A DNA stretch of 64,000 nucleotides from Diphasiastrum complanatum (GCA_029204225.1 CM055098.1:10553246-10617245), one strand, 5' to 3'; counted from the stretch's first letter, positions 56,501 to 57,361 are shown. The notes: generated by a model from the letters alone, not told the origin. Translations and numbers: made by a program.

Positions 56501-57361
56501 CTTGATGTTGTCCAATTACCAGAATAAAGGTCACCTCCCAATTGGGTCCCTCTAAATAATGATTCGCATCACCGAAATTGGAGTCTTTTGTAAGTGTATG
56601 ATATATAGGTGTCCGAATGTGCCCCCAATGGAGTGTTTGACGATAACATAAAGCTCCCCAAAATATATCTCCTTCATTACACGTTGTCCCATTATTGTGG
56701 ACAAGATTATTTGTAGTGGCTCCTCTCATTTCAGTTTGAAGGATCCAGTCACATATCCTAAATCTGCTATTTAGGTCTTAAGCCATAGAATCTCTACATG
56801 GTAGTTCTTAAAATTGAGCCATTGGCATCCGGGCGTGTAGCGCAAGATGGCTTTGCTTTGAAATTTTTTGTGTTTATTTCCTGGATTCAACGCAAATTGC
56901 AAGATACTATACAAGGAAATCTTGCATATTCAGCCTCTAATTACCTCCACATCGCTTTTCCTTTGTGTATGGAAAAAATTTCAGTCTTTGATTGTTTATG
57001 CTAGCTCTACGGTTTCATGAAGAGCAGAGTTCTTCTTGTAACTGTGACCAAATAGTATATGCAATCATAAATCATTACAAACATTTTTTATGTTTCCTCA
57101 AAAGATAACAAAGCGATTACCTTATCATGTGAGTTAATGGTATGATATCAGCATGTAATGGGTATTCTTGTTGTACACTATAGAGGCAAAGTCCATGTTA
57201 AACTTGATTTTGTTTCTCTTCATCTTGAACTTGTTTCAATCAAGTGCCGGTCTGACACTTTTTGACATGATAGTAGAGTGACAACAGGTTTTTGGCATTT
57301 TGATTGTCAATGTCAGATTGTTCCGCAGCTTGAGCCCTATGCTTCCACTGACCTTACCTTG
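1..57361 (+). CDS. TRAPPC13: TRAPPC13 gene, partial, ten joined exons
   Basis: Subunit 13 of the TRAPP tethering complex (DUF974 family). In other organisms this complex acts at Golgi and endosomal membranes in vesicle traffic and Rab activation. The joined exons (listed separately) give 339 codons with no stop and GT-AG borders throughout. Landmarks in order are LLLLPQTFG, IYLGETFCSYISVGN, AELQTERQRIILAD, SIRAGGRYDFIIEHDIKELG, GERKYLPQYFKF, TYLEACIENQTKS, LGEPGRLQTQQILGT, PIPRKDVELQVMELP and STIVVNGLWIM; all match the DUF974 layout known from plants. Plant homologues are about 440 residues, so roughly 50-60 N-terminal and 40-50 C-terminal residues lie outside. Intron phases are 2,0,2,0,0,2,0,0,0,0. 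No exon carries a stop or frameshift, so the gene looks intact despite more than 50 kb of intronic transposons. Family recognition is from memory of conserved motifs; no search was run. Confidence 0.9.
229..313 (+). CDS. TRAPPC13: TRAPPC13 exon b
   Basis: Acceptor tctag at 224-228, donor gtgaaa at 314. Encodes (G)SIYLGETFCSYISVGN and then HTTHLVRDVVIK, the start of the DUF974 core. Intron 1 before it is only 120 bp. It ends in phase 0 at Lys; the protein resumes 11 kb downstream with AELQTERQR. Confidence 0.92.
314..1128. other. Intron 2, 5' part
   Basis: Ordinary AT-rich intron sequence. No coding similarity, terminal repeat or RNA gene is recognised here. Confidence 0.6.
1129..1498. repeat. 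Perfect 185-bp tandem duplication
   Basis: Two direct copies, 1129-1313 and 1314-1498. By eye they are identical over all 185 bases, from ttgttttgggttgatgcc to ggttcaagctcaacg. No ORF. Identity implies a very recent duplication or an assembly artefact. Confidence 0.93.
1499..2555. other. Intron 2, no recognised feature
   Basis: Low-complexity purine-rich stretch around 2370-2440 (gaagaggggagagcaagg type), otherwise plain intron. A weak tRNA-Met primer-site look-alike near 1670 is not supported by any LTR. Confidence 0.5.
2556..2753 (-). pseudogene. hAT transposase fragment, BED-type zinc finger
   Basis: The minus-strand reading contains HRWRCYHCGLLFTGSRTRVRAHL. This matches the BED-like finger of plant DUF659 hAT transposases (W.C.+CG....G..TR...HL) and closely resembles the + strand finger at 49591-49656 (WRCYYCGFEFIGSLTRVRAH). 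The DNA-binding Cys pair and His are present. Nothing downstream on this strand continues the transposase, so only the N-terminal piece is left. It would bind transposon ends in an intact enzyme. Confidence 0.6.
2754..3527. other. Intron 2, no recognised feature
   Basis: May include degenerate flanks of the neighbouring hAT remnants. No domain, repeat or terminal motif could be confirmed. Confidence 0.4.
3528..3800 (+). pseudogene. hAT transposon fragment, linker region (left half)
   Basis: Nucleotide-level match to the hAT copy at about 49680-49920: both share the agagacatacaaccatg-like segment and the motif gtgcagggcctagcca, ending in cacgtgcagggg. The region codes for the Gly/Ala-rich linker between the BED finger and the catalytic domain. 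The copy is cut at 3800/3805 by the Ty3 insertion and resumes at 9710. Confidence 0.7.
3806..4248 (-). repeat. 3' LTR of the chromovirus
   Basis: 443 bp, a clear match to 9260-9704. In element orientation it begins AGTTATGG and ends CGTAACT, so the tips form AGTTA/TAACT instead of the usual TG/CA. The purine-rich CCAGGGAG just upstream (4249-4256, minus strand) would be the polypurine tract. Confidence 0.88.
4406..4484 (-). pseudogene. Chromodomain of the Ty3 polyprotein
   Basis: Minus-strand RRQIQFLVQWDGRPIKEATW plus EPIDVF matches the chromodomain core (FLV.W.G.P..EATWEP.D.F). In chromoviruses it is fused to the integrase C-terminus and guides insertion to marked chromatin. The stretch 4507-4850 that should join it to the integrase is out of frame and not recognisable. 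Confidence 0.8.
4855..5214 (-). pseudogene. Integrase C-terminal (GPY) domain of the Ty3 element
   Basis: Open minus-strand segment ARELITRASSHLQHVQQRYQ, then DRHRRHVEFQLGDMVYLRL, EKLARRYYGPYRILEVLSP and VFHVSLLR. This is the classic chromovirus integrase C-terminus: R..H..F..GD.VYL+L, the GPY/F motif, and VFHVS.L. The DDE core that should precede it is missing, so it cannot be catalytic. Confidence 0.88.
5350..6900 (-). other. Unidentified insert in place of RT/RNase H/integrase core
   Basis: Overlapping minus-strand open frames (5517-6137, and the C-terminal part of 6052-7155) run for several hundred codons after the protease. They read, for example, ADVLADFYGVLHGSTFDG and LHDIS-type segments with no reverse transcriptase, RNase H or integrase motif that I recognise. 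Long open frames on this strand suggest former coding use; function unknown. It may be scrambled pol or captured sequence. Confidence 0.5.
6950..7276 (-). pseudogene. Retropepsin-like protease of the Ty3 element
   Basis: The minus strand reads EYIALVDTGS, with the catalytic Asp-Thr-Gly at 7268-7276. After a frame change it continues with FQRLPYRIGDFSGQADLYII, PMERYDLILGADWF and LGAVTLDLTQQTLTF. The second hallmark YDLILGADWL/F is intact. It normally matures the Gag-Pol polyprotein. The frameshift near 7240 breaks it. Confidence 0.85.
7514..8580 (-). pseudogene. Gag of the Ty3 element
   Basis: The start is probably MAHSPTPSETTQ (near 8565). It is followed by a coiled, Gln/Asp-rich segment and the retrotransposon gag core: FARDFRDRVQLATYSGSS, NWFAKLDTYFQIY, QLAALHLDRRAATWW and SYTDQFMELSYL. 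A CCHC knuckle CFHCKSPDHFARDC sits at 7514-7555 (C-x2-C-x4-H-x4-C, all four ligands present). Gag would package the element RNA. Frame changes near 8300 and 7760 break the ORF. Confidence 0.88.
8704..9020 (-). repeat. About 80-bp degenerate tandem repeat in the Ty3 leader
   Basis: Four copies of a core like gctggacagcctgcaaacaa start at 8704, 8784, 8863 and 8943, that is every 79-80 bp. They lie between primer site and gag, in the untranslated leader. A T16 run at 9021-9036 borders the array. Confidence 0.8.
9241..9259 (-). promoter_or_regulatory. Primer-binding site (initiator tRNA-Met)
   Basis: Minus strand TGGTATCAGAGCAGTTTCC directly follows the 5' LTR end with no gap. The first 12 bases match the complement of the 3' end of plant initiator tRNA-Met. 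Confidence 0.9.
9260..9704 (-). repeat. 5' LTR of the chromovirus
   Basis: 445 bp, partner of 3806-4248. The right flank GTACC (9705-9709) is the duplicated target site. Confidence 0.9.
9710..10446 (+). pseudogene. hAT transposon fragment, catalytic N-part and C-terminal dimerisation part
   Basis: After the Ty3 insertion the hAT copy resumes: LALVDASWRPPRREAIHAHL matches LVDSSRAPPRRELIRTCLLR in the 50190-50345 copy. The DUF659 block itself is missing. An exon from 10073 reads SLNKLEADLLKFERFMGHFG, then VTWWGCQGRSTPENQRLAGT, which fits the hAT C-terminal signature (P..WW...G..TP.LQR.A...LSQT). A Glu/Asp-rich tail (10270-10440) is typical of the family. The ends of the element were not defined. 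Confidence 0.72.
10846..10884. repeat. (GA)n microsatellite
   Basis: About 39 bp of uninterrupted GA. The reported open frames through it are repeat artefacts. Confidence 0.97.
10885..11369. other. Intron 2, 3' part
   Basis: Contains several imperfect copies of atggttcagt(c/a)tggct between 10812 and 11010, a short degenerate repeat that may belong to the 3' part of the hAT copy. It ends at the acceptor of exon c. Confidence 0.45.
11370..11500 (+). CDS. TRAPPC13: TRAPPC13 exon c
   Basis: Acceptor gtgcag at 11364-11369, donor gtaagt at 11501. Encodes AELQTERQRIILADNS, KAPIDSIRAGGRYDFIIEH and DIKELGSH(T). This is the best-conserved DUF974 block (SIRAGGRYDF.IEHDIKELG). It ends in phase 2 (AC), completed to Thr by the exon at 32016. 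Confidence 0.93.
11560..11845. repeat. Degenerate tandem repeat (about 60-bp units)
   Basis: Four imperfect units with the core ttttgtctcttttgaactttatgctgt plus a catagtaaca/ggtaacca part and ctgcttggtt. Unit starts lie near 11580, 11640, 11727 and 11782. The first/third and second/fourth units are most alike, pointing to duplication of a dimer of about 140 bp. Confidence 0.75.
11846..12559. other. Intron 3, no recognised feature
   Basis: May include the leader of the Ty3 remnant that starts near 12560. No primer site or LTR was found. Confidence 0.4.
12560..12990 (+). pseudogene. Decayed Ty3/gypsy gag (first part)
   Basis: Nucleotide match to the gag at 37930-38330: both carry caacaa-attgttgacatgca-like, gagaaaaggacagacac and catttttccatgcacgatt. 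Translates in pieces as QQQIVDMQ, DR..DVV.AWL and FSMHD. Many stops. It is interrupted at 12995 by a solo LTR and continues after it. Confidence 0.75.
12996..13438 (-). mobile_element. Solo LTR of a Ty1/copia element with TSD
   Basis: 443 bp running TGTAGG...TAGCA on the + strand (TG/CA ends), flanked by AGCCG at 12991-12995 and 13439-13443. It is related to the LTR at 61204-61682 in reverse orientation and shares the conserved 46-bp block at 13361-13406. The internal region was lost by LTR-LTR recombination. Confidence 0.9.
13815..13841. repeat. (TG)n microsatellite
   Basis: About 13 TG units within the decayed Ty3 gag. Confidence 0.95.
13978..14075. repeat. Cluster of GGTTCGAA/GATTCG words (possible hAT end remnant)
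   Basis: Repeated, mutually complementary words: cgattcg, ccggttcgaa, tcgattc, acggttcgaa, gtgattcgaa. They resemble the ends of the hAT element at 17078-17308. No TSD or opposite end was found, so it is probably a decayed half. Confidence 0.45.
14570..15120 (+). pseudogene. Ty3/gypsy RNase H to integrase zinc-finger fragment
   Basis: Reads FEALKYLVSIVPILH, KDASDYAVGVVLCQDGRLVA, KKFDPSQSRYSTYKKKLFAV and FRFTVLIDHQTLDLV (retroviral-type RNase H of Ty3). It then jumps directly to FYWPKRKGHVEAYVQRFERC and QVNTAERLKA (integrase H2C2 finger region). The connecting RNase H end and His pair are deleted. The same KG/KSHVEAYVQ...CQVN segment occurs on the minus strand at 54680-54770, so both belong to one family. 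Confidence 0.82.
15121..15722. other. Spacer with a short tandem duplication
   Basis: A 29-bp sequence beginning gacaccttgggaggagcac occurs at 15457 and 15508 (51-bp period). No coding similarity beyond the decayed Ty3 end. Confidence 0.6.
15723..16587 (+). repeat. 5' LTR of the copia element
   Basis: 865 bp, TGTTGGATTT...TTCCGACA. Contains a run of related words (cttcgcatttttcgcacctt) at 15800-15920, which reads as a degenerate CACTTCG/CACCTTCG repeat. Followed at once by the tRNA-Met primer site. Confidence 0.9.
16730..17583 (+). pseudogene. Copia gag, split by a hAT element
   Basis: Starts MDPSSSSSLIDKLDGENYHL, then WKFKMRVVLLAKELWDIVDG and HIRAAQIAKDAWDILATLY (copia gag, UBN2 type). It is interrupted at 17077 by a 231-bp hAT element. 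The frame resumes at SDADSVSSHLNTFKNLMEQM and runs to SGSGSDPQALYTKKN. With the insert removed the reading frame is continuous across the junction. The C-terminal zinc knuckle is absent. Confidence 0.88.
17078..17308. mobile_element. Small non-autonomous hAT element (231 bp)
   Basis: Flanked by the 8-bp duplication GAATGTCT (17070-17077 and 17309-17316), the hAT signature. Ends: CAAGGTTACATGCC on the left; complement of the right end CATACTTGCATCA, an imperfect inverted pair related to the CATAGTTGCA ends at 46150 and 59628. The arms are packed with the self-complementary words GATTCGAATC and GGTTCGAACC, around a central T-rich spacer of about 50 bp. No ORF of its own. Confidence 0.88.
17602..18368 (+). 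pseudogene. Copia GAG-pre-integrase and integrase
   Basis: STNMLWHFRLGHLNFNSIQQ is the pre-integrase segment; it is fused almost directly to the gag end, so protease is deleted. Integrase follows: CESCIISKHARSPF (zinc-finger Cys pair), LVHSDICGPMQI (first Asp), ALHTDGGGEFISTEF (second Asp) and YSPQSNGVAERKNRTLH (Glu), so the DDE triad is still visible. Stops and frameshifts at about 17680, 17865 and 18140 break the frame. Confidence 0.88.
18583..20185 (+). pseudogene. Copia reverse transcriptase and RNase H
   Basis: RT: WKAAMDTEFDPLIENQTWTI, CKWIFKAKYDAEGRLNRYKA, RLVAKGFSQIPDLDYSETFS, then VHQMDF with a stop where KTAFLNG should begin, KALYGLKQSPRCWFQKI and LYVDDTKFF (YVDD present). RNase H: DADWAGDIVTRRSTSGFVFL, LSSTESEYIAATNVTKEAIW, IYCDNQSTIALSLNPRFHSR and KHVETRYHYLK. 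The ORF ends at 20185 just before the polypurine tract. Stops near 18957, 19003 and 19227 inactivate it. Confidence 0.9.
20193..20904 (+). repeat. 3' LTR of the copia element, truncated
   Basis: Matches 15723 to about 16402 of the 5' LTR, with small indels, and stops at cttcaagctc. The remaining 185 bp or so (through TTCCGACA) are not found downstream of the LINE. Preceded by the polypurine tract at 20184-20192. Confidence 0.88.
20905..22447 (+). mobile_element. LINE A, 5'-truncated
   Basis: Non-LTR retrotransposon 3' part. FDSRPLEIVPSYTYLGTHFT opens mid-ORF2. The frame 20950-21957 continues RLGKGHASLAQMERFCFRKS, CRLFDTIVSPTALYASAAWC and ICQLCSLGAVETEEHFIFIC, a C-terminal Cys-His zinc motif (C-x2-C...H...C). 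It lacks endonuclease and the RT catalytic core, as expected for a 5'-truncated insertion. The 3' end carries a 30-nt hairpin at 22404-22433 and ACATTAAAAA, then a TTCT/(CT)n tail. LINE B (22531) and LINE D (51000-52470, minus) have the same C-terminal region; LINE C (29029) shares the 3' end. Clade not assignable by eye. Confidence 0.88.
22404..22433 (+). promoter_or_regulatory. LINE 3' hairpin (copy A)
   Basis: GTCTT...AAGAC outer and ATGCC...GGCAT inner stems around TTTT. The same structure is at 23170-23199 and 30343-30371, always just before (A)TTAATAAAGCT-like sequence and a pyrimidine tail. Probably the RNA structure bound by the LINE reverse transcriptase. Confidence 0.75.
22448..22530. 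repeat. (CT)n microsatellite, LINE A tail
   Basis: About 80 bp of CT that begins as TTTCTTTCTC directly at the LINE A 3' end and stops at the LINE B 5' junction. Confidence 0.95.
22531..23210 (+). mobile_element. LINE B, strongly 5'-truncated
   Basis: Starts within ORF2 at the point matching HDYIRRSIYRAYLDRAWNGQ of LINE A. GLGLSHGLRFILG matches SGLSHGLRFILG. The C-terminal Cys-His region (FRCLVYYEIRGRYRCVFQDA) is decayed. The 3' hairpin at 23170-23199 is followed by ATTAATAAAGCT and then (CT)n. Inserted at the end of the LINE A tail, head to tail. Confidence 0.85.
23211..23284. repeat. (CT)n(CA)n microsatellite, LINE B tail
   Basis: CT run of about 20 bp followed by about 27 CA units. The ORFs reported here are repeat artefacts. 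Confidence 0.95.
23356..23796 (-). repeat. 3' LTR of the young copia element
   Basis: 441 bp, TGTAGGAAAG...TTCTAACA on the + strand. Includes the conserved 46-bp dyad block at 23719-23764. A GA run lies at 23449-23460. Confidence 0.92.
23831..26798 (-). pseudogene. Copia pol: pre-integrase, integrase, RT, RNase H
   Basis: The frame 26798-24873 reads ELWHARFGHLNFASLKKLK, CEGCILGKFQRKPF, VQSDVCGPMRTESIG, TLRTNRGGKYIKNTF, TPQQNGVAERKNRTLMEMAR and QLDIKTAFLNGDLNEEVYLQ. It then shifts to 25012-23831: YGLKQSPRMWYQKI, LLYLDDIIITGSNEQQ, FSDSDWGGDQDTRRSTSG, SSSEAEYRAIFSATTECLWL and NIADLFTKALPRVRFEAL. The integrase second catalytic Asp (LRTD) has become Asn (LRTN), so strand transfer should be dead even apart from the frameshift near 24900-25000. 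Confidence 0.92.
26799..27195 (-). pseudogene. Copia protease region, active site deleted
   Basis: ADDASYSIHGIGIVAIILPN then VLYVPGIKKNLLSVSTMLKQ is the part that follows the protease in Tnt1-like elements. The WILDSGA-type active-site segment between the zinc knuckle and ADDASYSI is missing. Confidence 0.8.
27002..27838 (-). pseudogene. Copia gag of the young element
   Basis: MAKESEAIGSLFSEDRLDGT starts at 27838 (an upstream in-frame Met is inside the leader). It continues NYSLWSYMMKNLLIAKGLWD, SILPHIRSCKTSKSAWDTLY, VYLRNQLSLLKMQEGNQVIN and SLPSSYLPFVSSLSISLRG, then a Lys/Gly-rich basic segment. The knuckle reads CHYCKSMGTSSRMC; the His is lost through a one-base deletion that also shifts the frame. 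Near-identical in plan to the gag at 62287. Confidence 0.9.
28535..28967 (-). repeat. 5' LTR of the young copia element, tip lost
   Basis: 433 bp, matching 23356-23788. The final bases are replaced by CT repeat. The conserved block is at 28898-28943. Confidence 0.9.
28968..29028. repeat. (CT)n microsatellite
   Basis: 61 bp of CT lying exactly between the copia 5' LTR and LINE C. Confidence 0.97.
29029..30402 (+). mobile_element. LINE C, short ORF1-only copy
   Basis: Starts after (CT)n with a leader of repeated tccatcgc/gatctgctgg words (29035-29240), then an ORF1-like frame. It passes directly into the LINE 3' end: GTCTTATACGCCTTTGGCAT hairpin at 30343-30371, GTTAATAAAGCT, and a (TTCT)n tail at 30382-30402. 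No ORF2 (endonuclease, RT) lies between, so this is an internally deleted, non-autonomous derivative. Confidence 0.8.
29243..30200 (+). pseudogene. LINE ORF1-like protein, two frameshifts
   Basis: MPRCKGVVATTFEPSSVSNN start, a Pro/Ser/Thr-rich N-terminus, then a predicted coiled coil (QKLDTSIQELKNEVTVIKSE, IQQLENQVKQN). An RRM-like part follows (LNVHVRGIPNSQNVVAEAEK, DTLVIRFTSVSHRREVLGKR) and a C-terminal LDEDLTFIQVQERKKGRQEA then GKRLIYRDGIIRLV. LDEDLT and the basic Arg/Lys tail are typical of LINE ORF1 chaperones. Shifts of one base near 29570 and 30030 break the frame. The protein would coat element RNA in the cytoplasm. Confidence 0.75.
30403..32015. other. Intron 3, 3' part
   Basis: AT-rich intron sequence up to the exon d acceptor. 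No transposon domain, RNA gene or repeat recognised. Open frames such as 31098-31469 are hydrophobic by base composition only. Confidence 0.6.
32016..32118 (+). CDS. TRAPPC13: TRAPPC13 exon d
   Basis: Acceptor tgtcag at 32010-32015, donor gtgagc at 32119. Encodes (T)LVCMAVYTDFDGERKYLPQ and YFKFTTSNPISVRTK. It ends in phase 0 at the Lys of VRTK. Reading through the donor hits a stop within a few codons, which supports the splice site. Confidence 0.92.
32427..32441 (+). CDS. TRAPPC13: TRAPPC13 exon e, 15-nt microexon
   Basis: Five codons, VRNLK, between a strong acceptor (ttcttggtcttgcag, ending 32426) and a strong donor (gtatgt, 32442). It supplies the residues expected between VRTK and DITYLEACIEN (homologues have a VRVVK-like segment there). 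Phase 0 on both sides, so skipping would keep the frame. Confidence 0.82.
32488..32529. repeat. C18 and (TC)12 run
   Basis: About 18 C followed by 12 TC units in intron 5, starting 46 bp downstream of the microexon. Confidence 0.95.
32823..32968 (+). CDS. TRAPPC13: TRAPPC13 exon f
   Basis: Acceptor ggtgcag at 32816-32822, donor gtgtga at 32969. Encodes DITYLEACIENQTKSQLFMD, HVRFDPTPPWTVAVLG and VDNDANESTGPI(R/S). It ends in phase 2 (AG). The TYLEACIEN.TKS..F.D block is diagnostic for the family. Confidence 0.92.
32969..34354. other. Intron 6
   Basis: No transposon gene. At 33930-33995 there is a small cluster of ggttcaa / gttcgaacc / gattcga words like those in the hAT elements, possibly a decayed end. 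The rest is plain intron. Confidence 0.5.
34355..34544 (+). CDS. TRAPPC13: TRAPPC13 exon g
   Basis: Acceptor gtgcag at 34349-34354, donor gtgagt at 34545. Encodes KYMKQLKLIGANGGARHYLF, QLRRPQTASVTLDGNNTLGK and LELMWRTTLGEPGRLQTQQI-LGT. An alternative acceptor AG at 34348-34349 would bring in an early TGA, so 34355 is preferred. WRT.LGEPGRLQTQQILGT is highly conserved. Confidence 0.92.
34545..35178. other. Intron 7
   Basis: 634 bp, AT-rich, nothing recognised. Confidence 0.6.
35179..35253 (+). CDS. TRAPPC13: TRAPPC13 exon h
   Basis: Acceptor catgcag at 35172-35178, donor gtatgg at 35254. The 25 codons read PIPRKDVELQVMELP then SHVTLEQPFL. Phase 0 on both sides. The next exon starts with V, giving LEQPFLVRICVSNHT across a 12.6-kb intron. 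Confidence 0.9.
35254..35899. other. Intron 8, 5' end
   Basis: Plain intron sequence. No feature recognised. Confidence 0.5.
35900..36698. repeat. Nested Ty3 LTR fragments
   Basis: The sequence cggtctcttgtggttaaccg...gtaagtttgtaacac occurs at about 36358-36414 and 36644-36698. The second copy is followed by a tRNA-Met primer site. Between them (36415-36633) is a piece shared with 38966-39050 and 39400-39600 (cataagcacatgaat, gaattgcccattcca), the LTR of the oppositely oriented Ty3 family. 35900-35960 resembles 39310-39380. This is one LTR type broken by pieces of another. Confidence 0.65.
36699..38968 (+). mobile_element. Ty3/gypsy element, truncated
   Basis: Primer site TGGTATCAGAGCC at 36699-36711, a 1-kb leader, gag with knuckle, then only the first part of pol before the sequence breaks into LTR-like repeats at 38966. 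The leader holds two copies of cctgccacgtggcat (36901 and 37072), each with a G-box core CACGTG. Its gag is the same family as 12560-13560, 44960-45275 and 54905-55075. Confidence 0.85.
37710..38968 (+). pseudogene. Ty3 gag with CCHC knuckle fused to start of RT
   Basis: Gag: LMLAMNSLQQQIVDMQAKHS, FTPEVFAGQKKDRTPEAVLQ, WLDRWNSHFSMHDSSEDNKI, MYLRGKAFTWWQDIRG and YLQEFQEVYSRFATRIDPLL, with a stop at 38454, then LTLEDAVRFARICDDTRM. The knuckle CFNCMEPGHVAKEC (near 38680-38725) has all four ligands. It runs straight into FRKLRQEFNDVFPEPLLVGL, PPSRGVDHGIKLIPG and YPYRMSTTEEDEVYRQLQNY, the segment before the Ty3 RT core. The protease is therefore deleted. Confidence 0.88.
38966..39823 (-). repeat. 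Ty3 LTR copies (minus orientation)
   Basis: Two related stretches: 38966-39220 and 39520-39823. They share cataagcacatgaa, attgcccattccatgg, acctccaccaacatggcca and tgagatc(a/g)tcacct. The second ends ...TATACAACA at 39823, followed by ttccctacccc, the complement of a polypurine tract. The same arrangement is seen at 53211. The left LTR edge was not defined. Confidence 0.65.
39824..40200 (-). pseudogene. Decayed Ty3 chromodomain/integrase C-terminus
   Basis: Nucleotide similarity to 53212-53560 (attcccta, gtgtcctc(a/g)tcat, tttaaatgg/actc, gaataca(a/g)g). Too decayed to translate. It is cut at 40200 by a copia insertion. Confidence 0.55.
40201..41766 (-). mobile_element. Deleted copia copy (one LTR, RNase H, RT, piece of integrase)
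   Basis: Same family as 23356-28967. LTR 40201-40609 (409 bp, with its conserved block at 40532-40577). Then RNase H (FSDSDWGGDQDTRRSTSGHC, SSSEAEYRAISTECLWLRRL) and RT (LLYVDDIIITGSNEQQ). Just upstream of YVDD the frame jumps into the integrase segment MKAKSEVFQRFKDFLAMV. The piece ends near 41766 with no gag, primer site or second LTR. Confidence 0.88.
41767..44959. other. Intron 8, middle part
   Basis: No transposon domain recognised. 44110-44460 is a long pyrimidine-rich stretch (ctcctctcctc type). The rest is plain or very decayed sequence. Confidence 0.45.
44960..45275 (-). pseudogene. Very decayed Ty3 gag
   Basis: The minus strand around 45215-45245 reads like WLERWASHFA (compare WLDRWNSHFSMHD at 38100). 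It is followed by a MYLRGKA.KWWQDL-like stretch (tgggagagcatat...ggtggcaaga). Many stops. Confidence 0.45.
45276..46141. other. Intron 8, no recognised feature
   Basis: No domain seen. gaattcgtttgaattgg and ggattcgaa words at 46005-46035 resemble hAT-end words just outside the intact element. Confidence 0.4.
46150..46958 (-). mobile_element. Non-autonomous hAT element (809 bp), palindromic-word ends
   Basis: Exact 8-bp duplication ATTTGATC at 46142-46149 and 46959-46966. Inverted ends CATAGTTGCAG / CATAGATGCACTGCG. Just inside the ends are arrays of GAATCGCGATTC-type words (46158-46190 and 46890-46945). The interior contains a G/C-run core with GGGGGG/CCCCCC tracts (46455-46610) and a segment at about 46690-46840. 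That segment is the reverse complement, roughly 90% by eye, of 59760-59930. No transposase. Orientation is opposite to the copy at 59628. Confidence 0.92.
46967..47832. other. Intron 8, 3' end
   Basis: Plain intron up to the exon i acceptor. Nothing recognised. Confidence 0.55.
47833..47952 (+). CDS. TRAPPC13: TRAPPC13 exon i
   Basis: Acceptor aaccaatag ending 47832, donor gtgaga at 47953. Forty codons: VRICVSNHTEHKVGPLKVSM, SPMDDLGIMSTIVVNGLWIM. Matches the C-terminal beta-sandwich (Asn-His-Thr followed by GP..V.MS and V.NGL). Phase 0 on both sides. Confidence 0.92.
47953..49579. other. Intron 9, 5' part
   Basis: No transposon domain, RNA gene or strong repeat recognised. The upstream part of the hAT copy probably begins somewhere after 49170. 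Confidence 0.45.
49580..50990 (+). pseudogene. hAT transposase gene copy with BED finger and DUF659
   Basis: BED finger WRCYYCGFEFIGSLTRVRAH at 49591-49656. Linker with repeated gtgcagggcctagcca (49830 and 49852). hAT N-part QFFYEATIPFAIVDTHVFKE, a stop, and LVDSSRAPPRRELIRTCLLR (50190-50330). After an intron-like gap comes the DUF659 domain NGWTDIRHRSVVNIVVSCPL, GTVFVRGVDATRGGG, VVQVITDNATNC (catalytic-type Asp in TDNA) and WTPCATHSIDLLIHNMC (50540-50850). It would cut and paste hAT DNA with 8-bp duplications. Stops, and truncation near 50990 by a LINE, inactivate it. TIRs were not located. Confidence 0.85.
51000..52470 (-). mobile_element. LINE D with internal RT deletion
   Basis: Same family as LINE A. 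The minus strand reads RIWTEYATNRYTI, then DMVLVAIKRMKSNTARDIDD, the pre-RT segment. It then jumps from LAGHHPTLIDEA straight to TRLGKGHSSLVQLERFCFRK, CRLFDTIVTPTALYAAETWC and ICELCSLDEVESDEHFIFTC. The RT catalytic core that should lie between is gone. A frameshift near 51440 splits the C-part. The 3' UTR is cut off near 51000 with no hairpin or tail; it sits against the hAT copy. Confidence 0.85.
52471..52799. other. Intron 9, unassigned
   Basis: A minus-strand open frame of 198 codons (52329-52925) spans this stretch but has no recognisable domain. It overlaps LINE and LTR sequence and is not considered a gene. Confidence 0.4.
53230..53345 (-). pseudogene. Ty3 chromodomain
   Basis: RNYMICEHLIHWQGKSDDED then TWKKEDNLKHRFPSF matches the chromodomain core (yLVhW.G..ddE.TWe...L...f). 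Confidence 0.82.
54164..54235 (-). other. tRNA-like cloverleaf in the TRIM 3' LTR
   Basis: Minus strand, 72 nt. Acceptor GGACAGG/CCCGACC (5 of 7 pairs), D arm GCTC-AGTGGTA-GAAC, anticodon arm CCCCA-CCGGAAT-GGGGG, variable AGGTC, perfect T arm CTAGG-TTCAATC-CCTAG, discriminator A. RNA polymerase III box A (TAGCTCAGTGG) and box B (GGTTCAATCCC) both fit. No T-run terminator follows. Confidence 0.82.
54391..54462 (-). other. tRNA-like cloverleaf in the TRIM 5' LTR
   Basis: Minus strand, 72 nt. Acceptor GGACGGG/CCCGACC (6 of 7 pairs), perfect D stem GCTC/GAGC, anticodon loop CCGAAAT (triplet GAA at the anticodon place), T loop TTTAATC. Box A is intact; box B has one change. Differences from the other LTR copy partly keep pairing. 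Confidence 0.82.
54905..55075 (-). pseudogene. Ty3 gag fragment
   Basis: Minus strand NPMFTPEFFTREKKDRHQDV then EWLDRWTSHFSM matches FTPEVFAGQKKDRTPEAVLQ / WLDRWNSHFSMHD at 38040-38140. It joins directly to the integrase finger region, showing the deletion of most of pol. Confidence 0.75.
55097..56478. repeat. Large inverted repeat (about 300-bp arms, about 800-bp loop)
   Basis: The left arm 55097-55366 is the reverse complement, with scattered changes and indels, of 56163-56478. Shared anchors include ccaaagaaagtggagtctag, ataaggttataaatcac, gagaatcacaatgatatga and cttcctatccctcattcttt. The loop holds a Ty3 RNase H end. Transcripts of the TRAPPC13 intron could fold here into a long imperfect hairpin. 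Confidence 0.85.
55500..55650 (+). pseudogene. Ty3 RNase H C-terminal fragment
   Basis: RYHLGKSNVVADDLFCLHRF matches the end of Ty3 RNase H (Y.PGK.NVVADALSR). It is followed by VMAVSPIPTCL. It sits in the loop of the inverted repeat; the surrounding sequence 55650-56160 is decayed. Confidence 0.7.
56479..57316. other. Intron 9, 3' end
   Basis: Nothing recognised. Short open frames (for example 56798-57004) have no domain. It ends at the exon j acceptor. Confidence 0.5.
57317..57361 (+). CDS. TRAPPC13: TRAPPC13 exon j (last one in window)
   Basis: Acceptor gtcaatgtcag ending 57316, donor gtaagt at 57362. Fifteen codons IVPQLEPYASTDLTL, equivalent to the family segment (M/L)PQVE.(F/Y).STDF.L that directly follows NGL.TM. 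The polypyrimidine tract is weak, but frame, length and motif all fit. The final segment (usually NLIATK.GVQKI and the C-terminus) was not found in the rest of the window. Confidence 0.82.
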
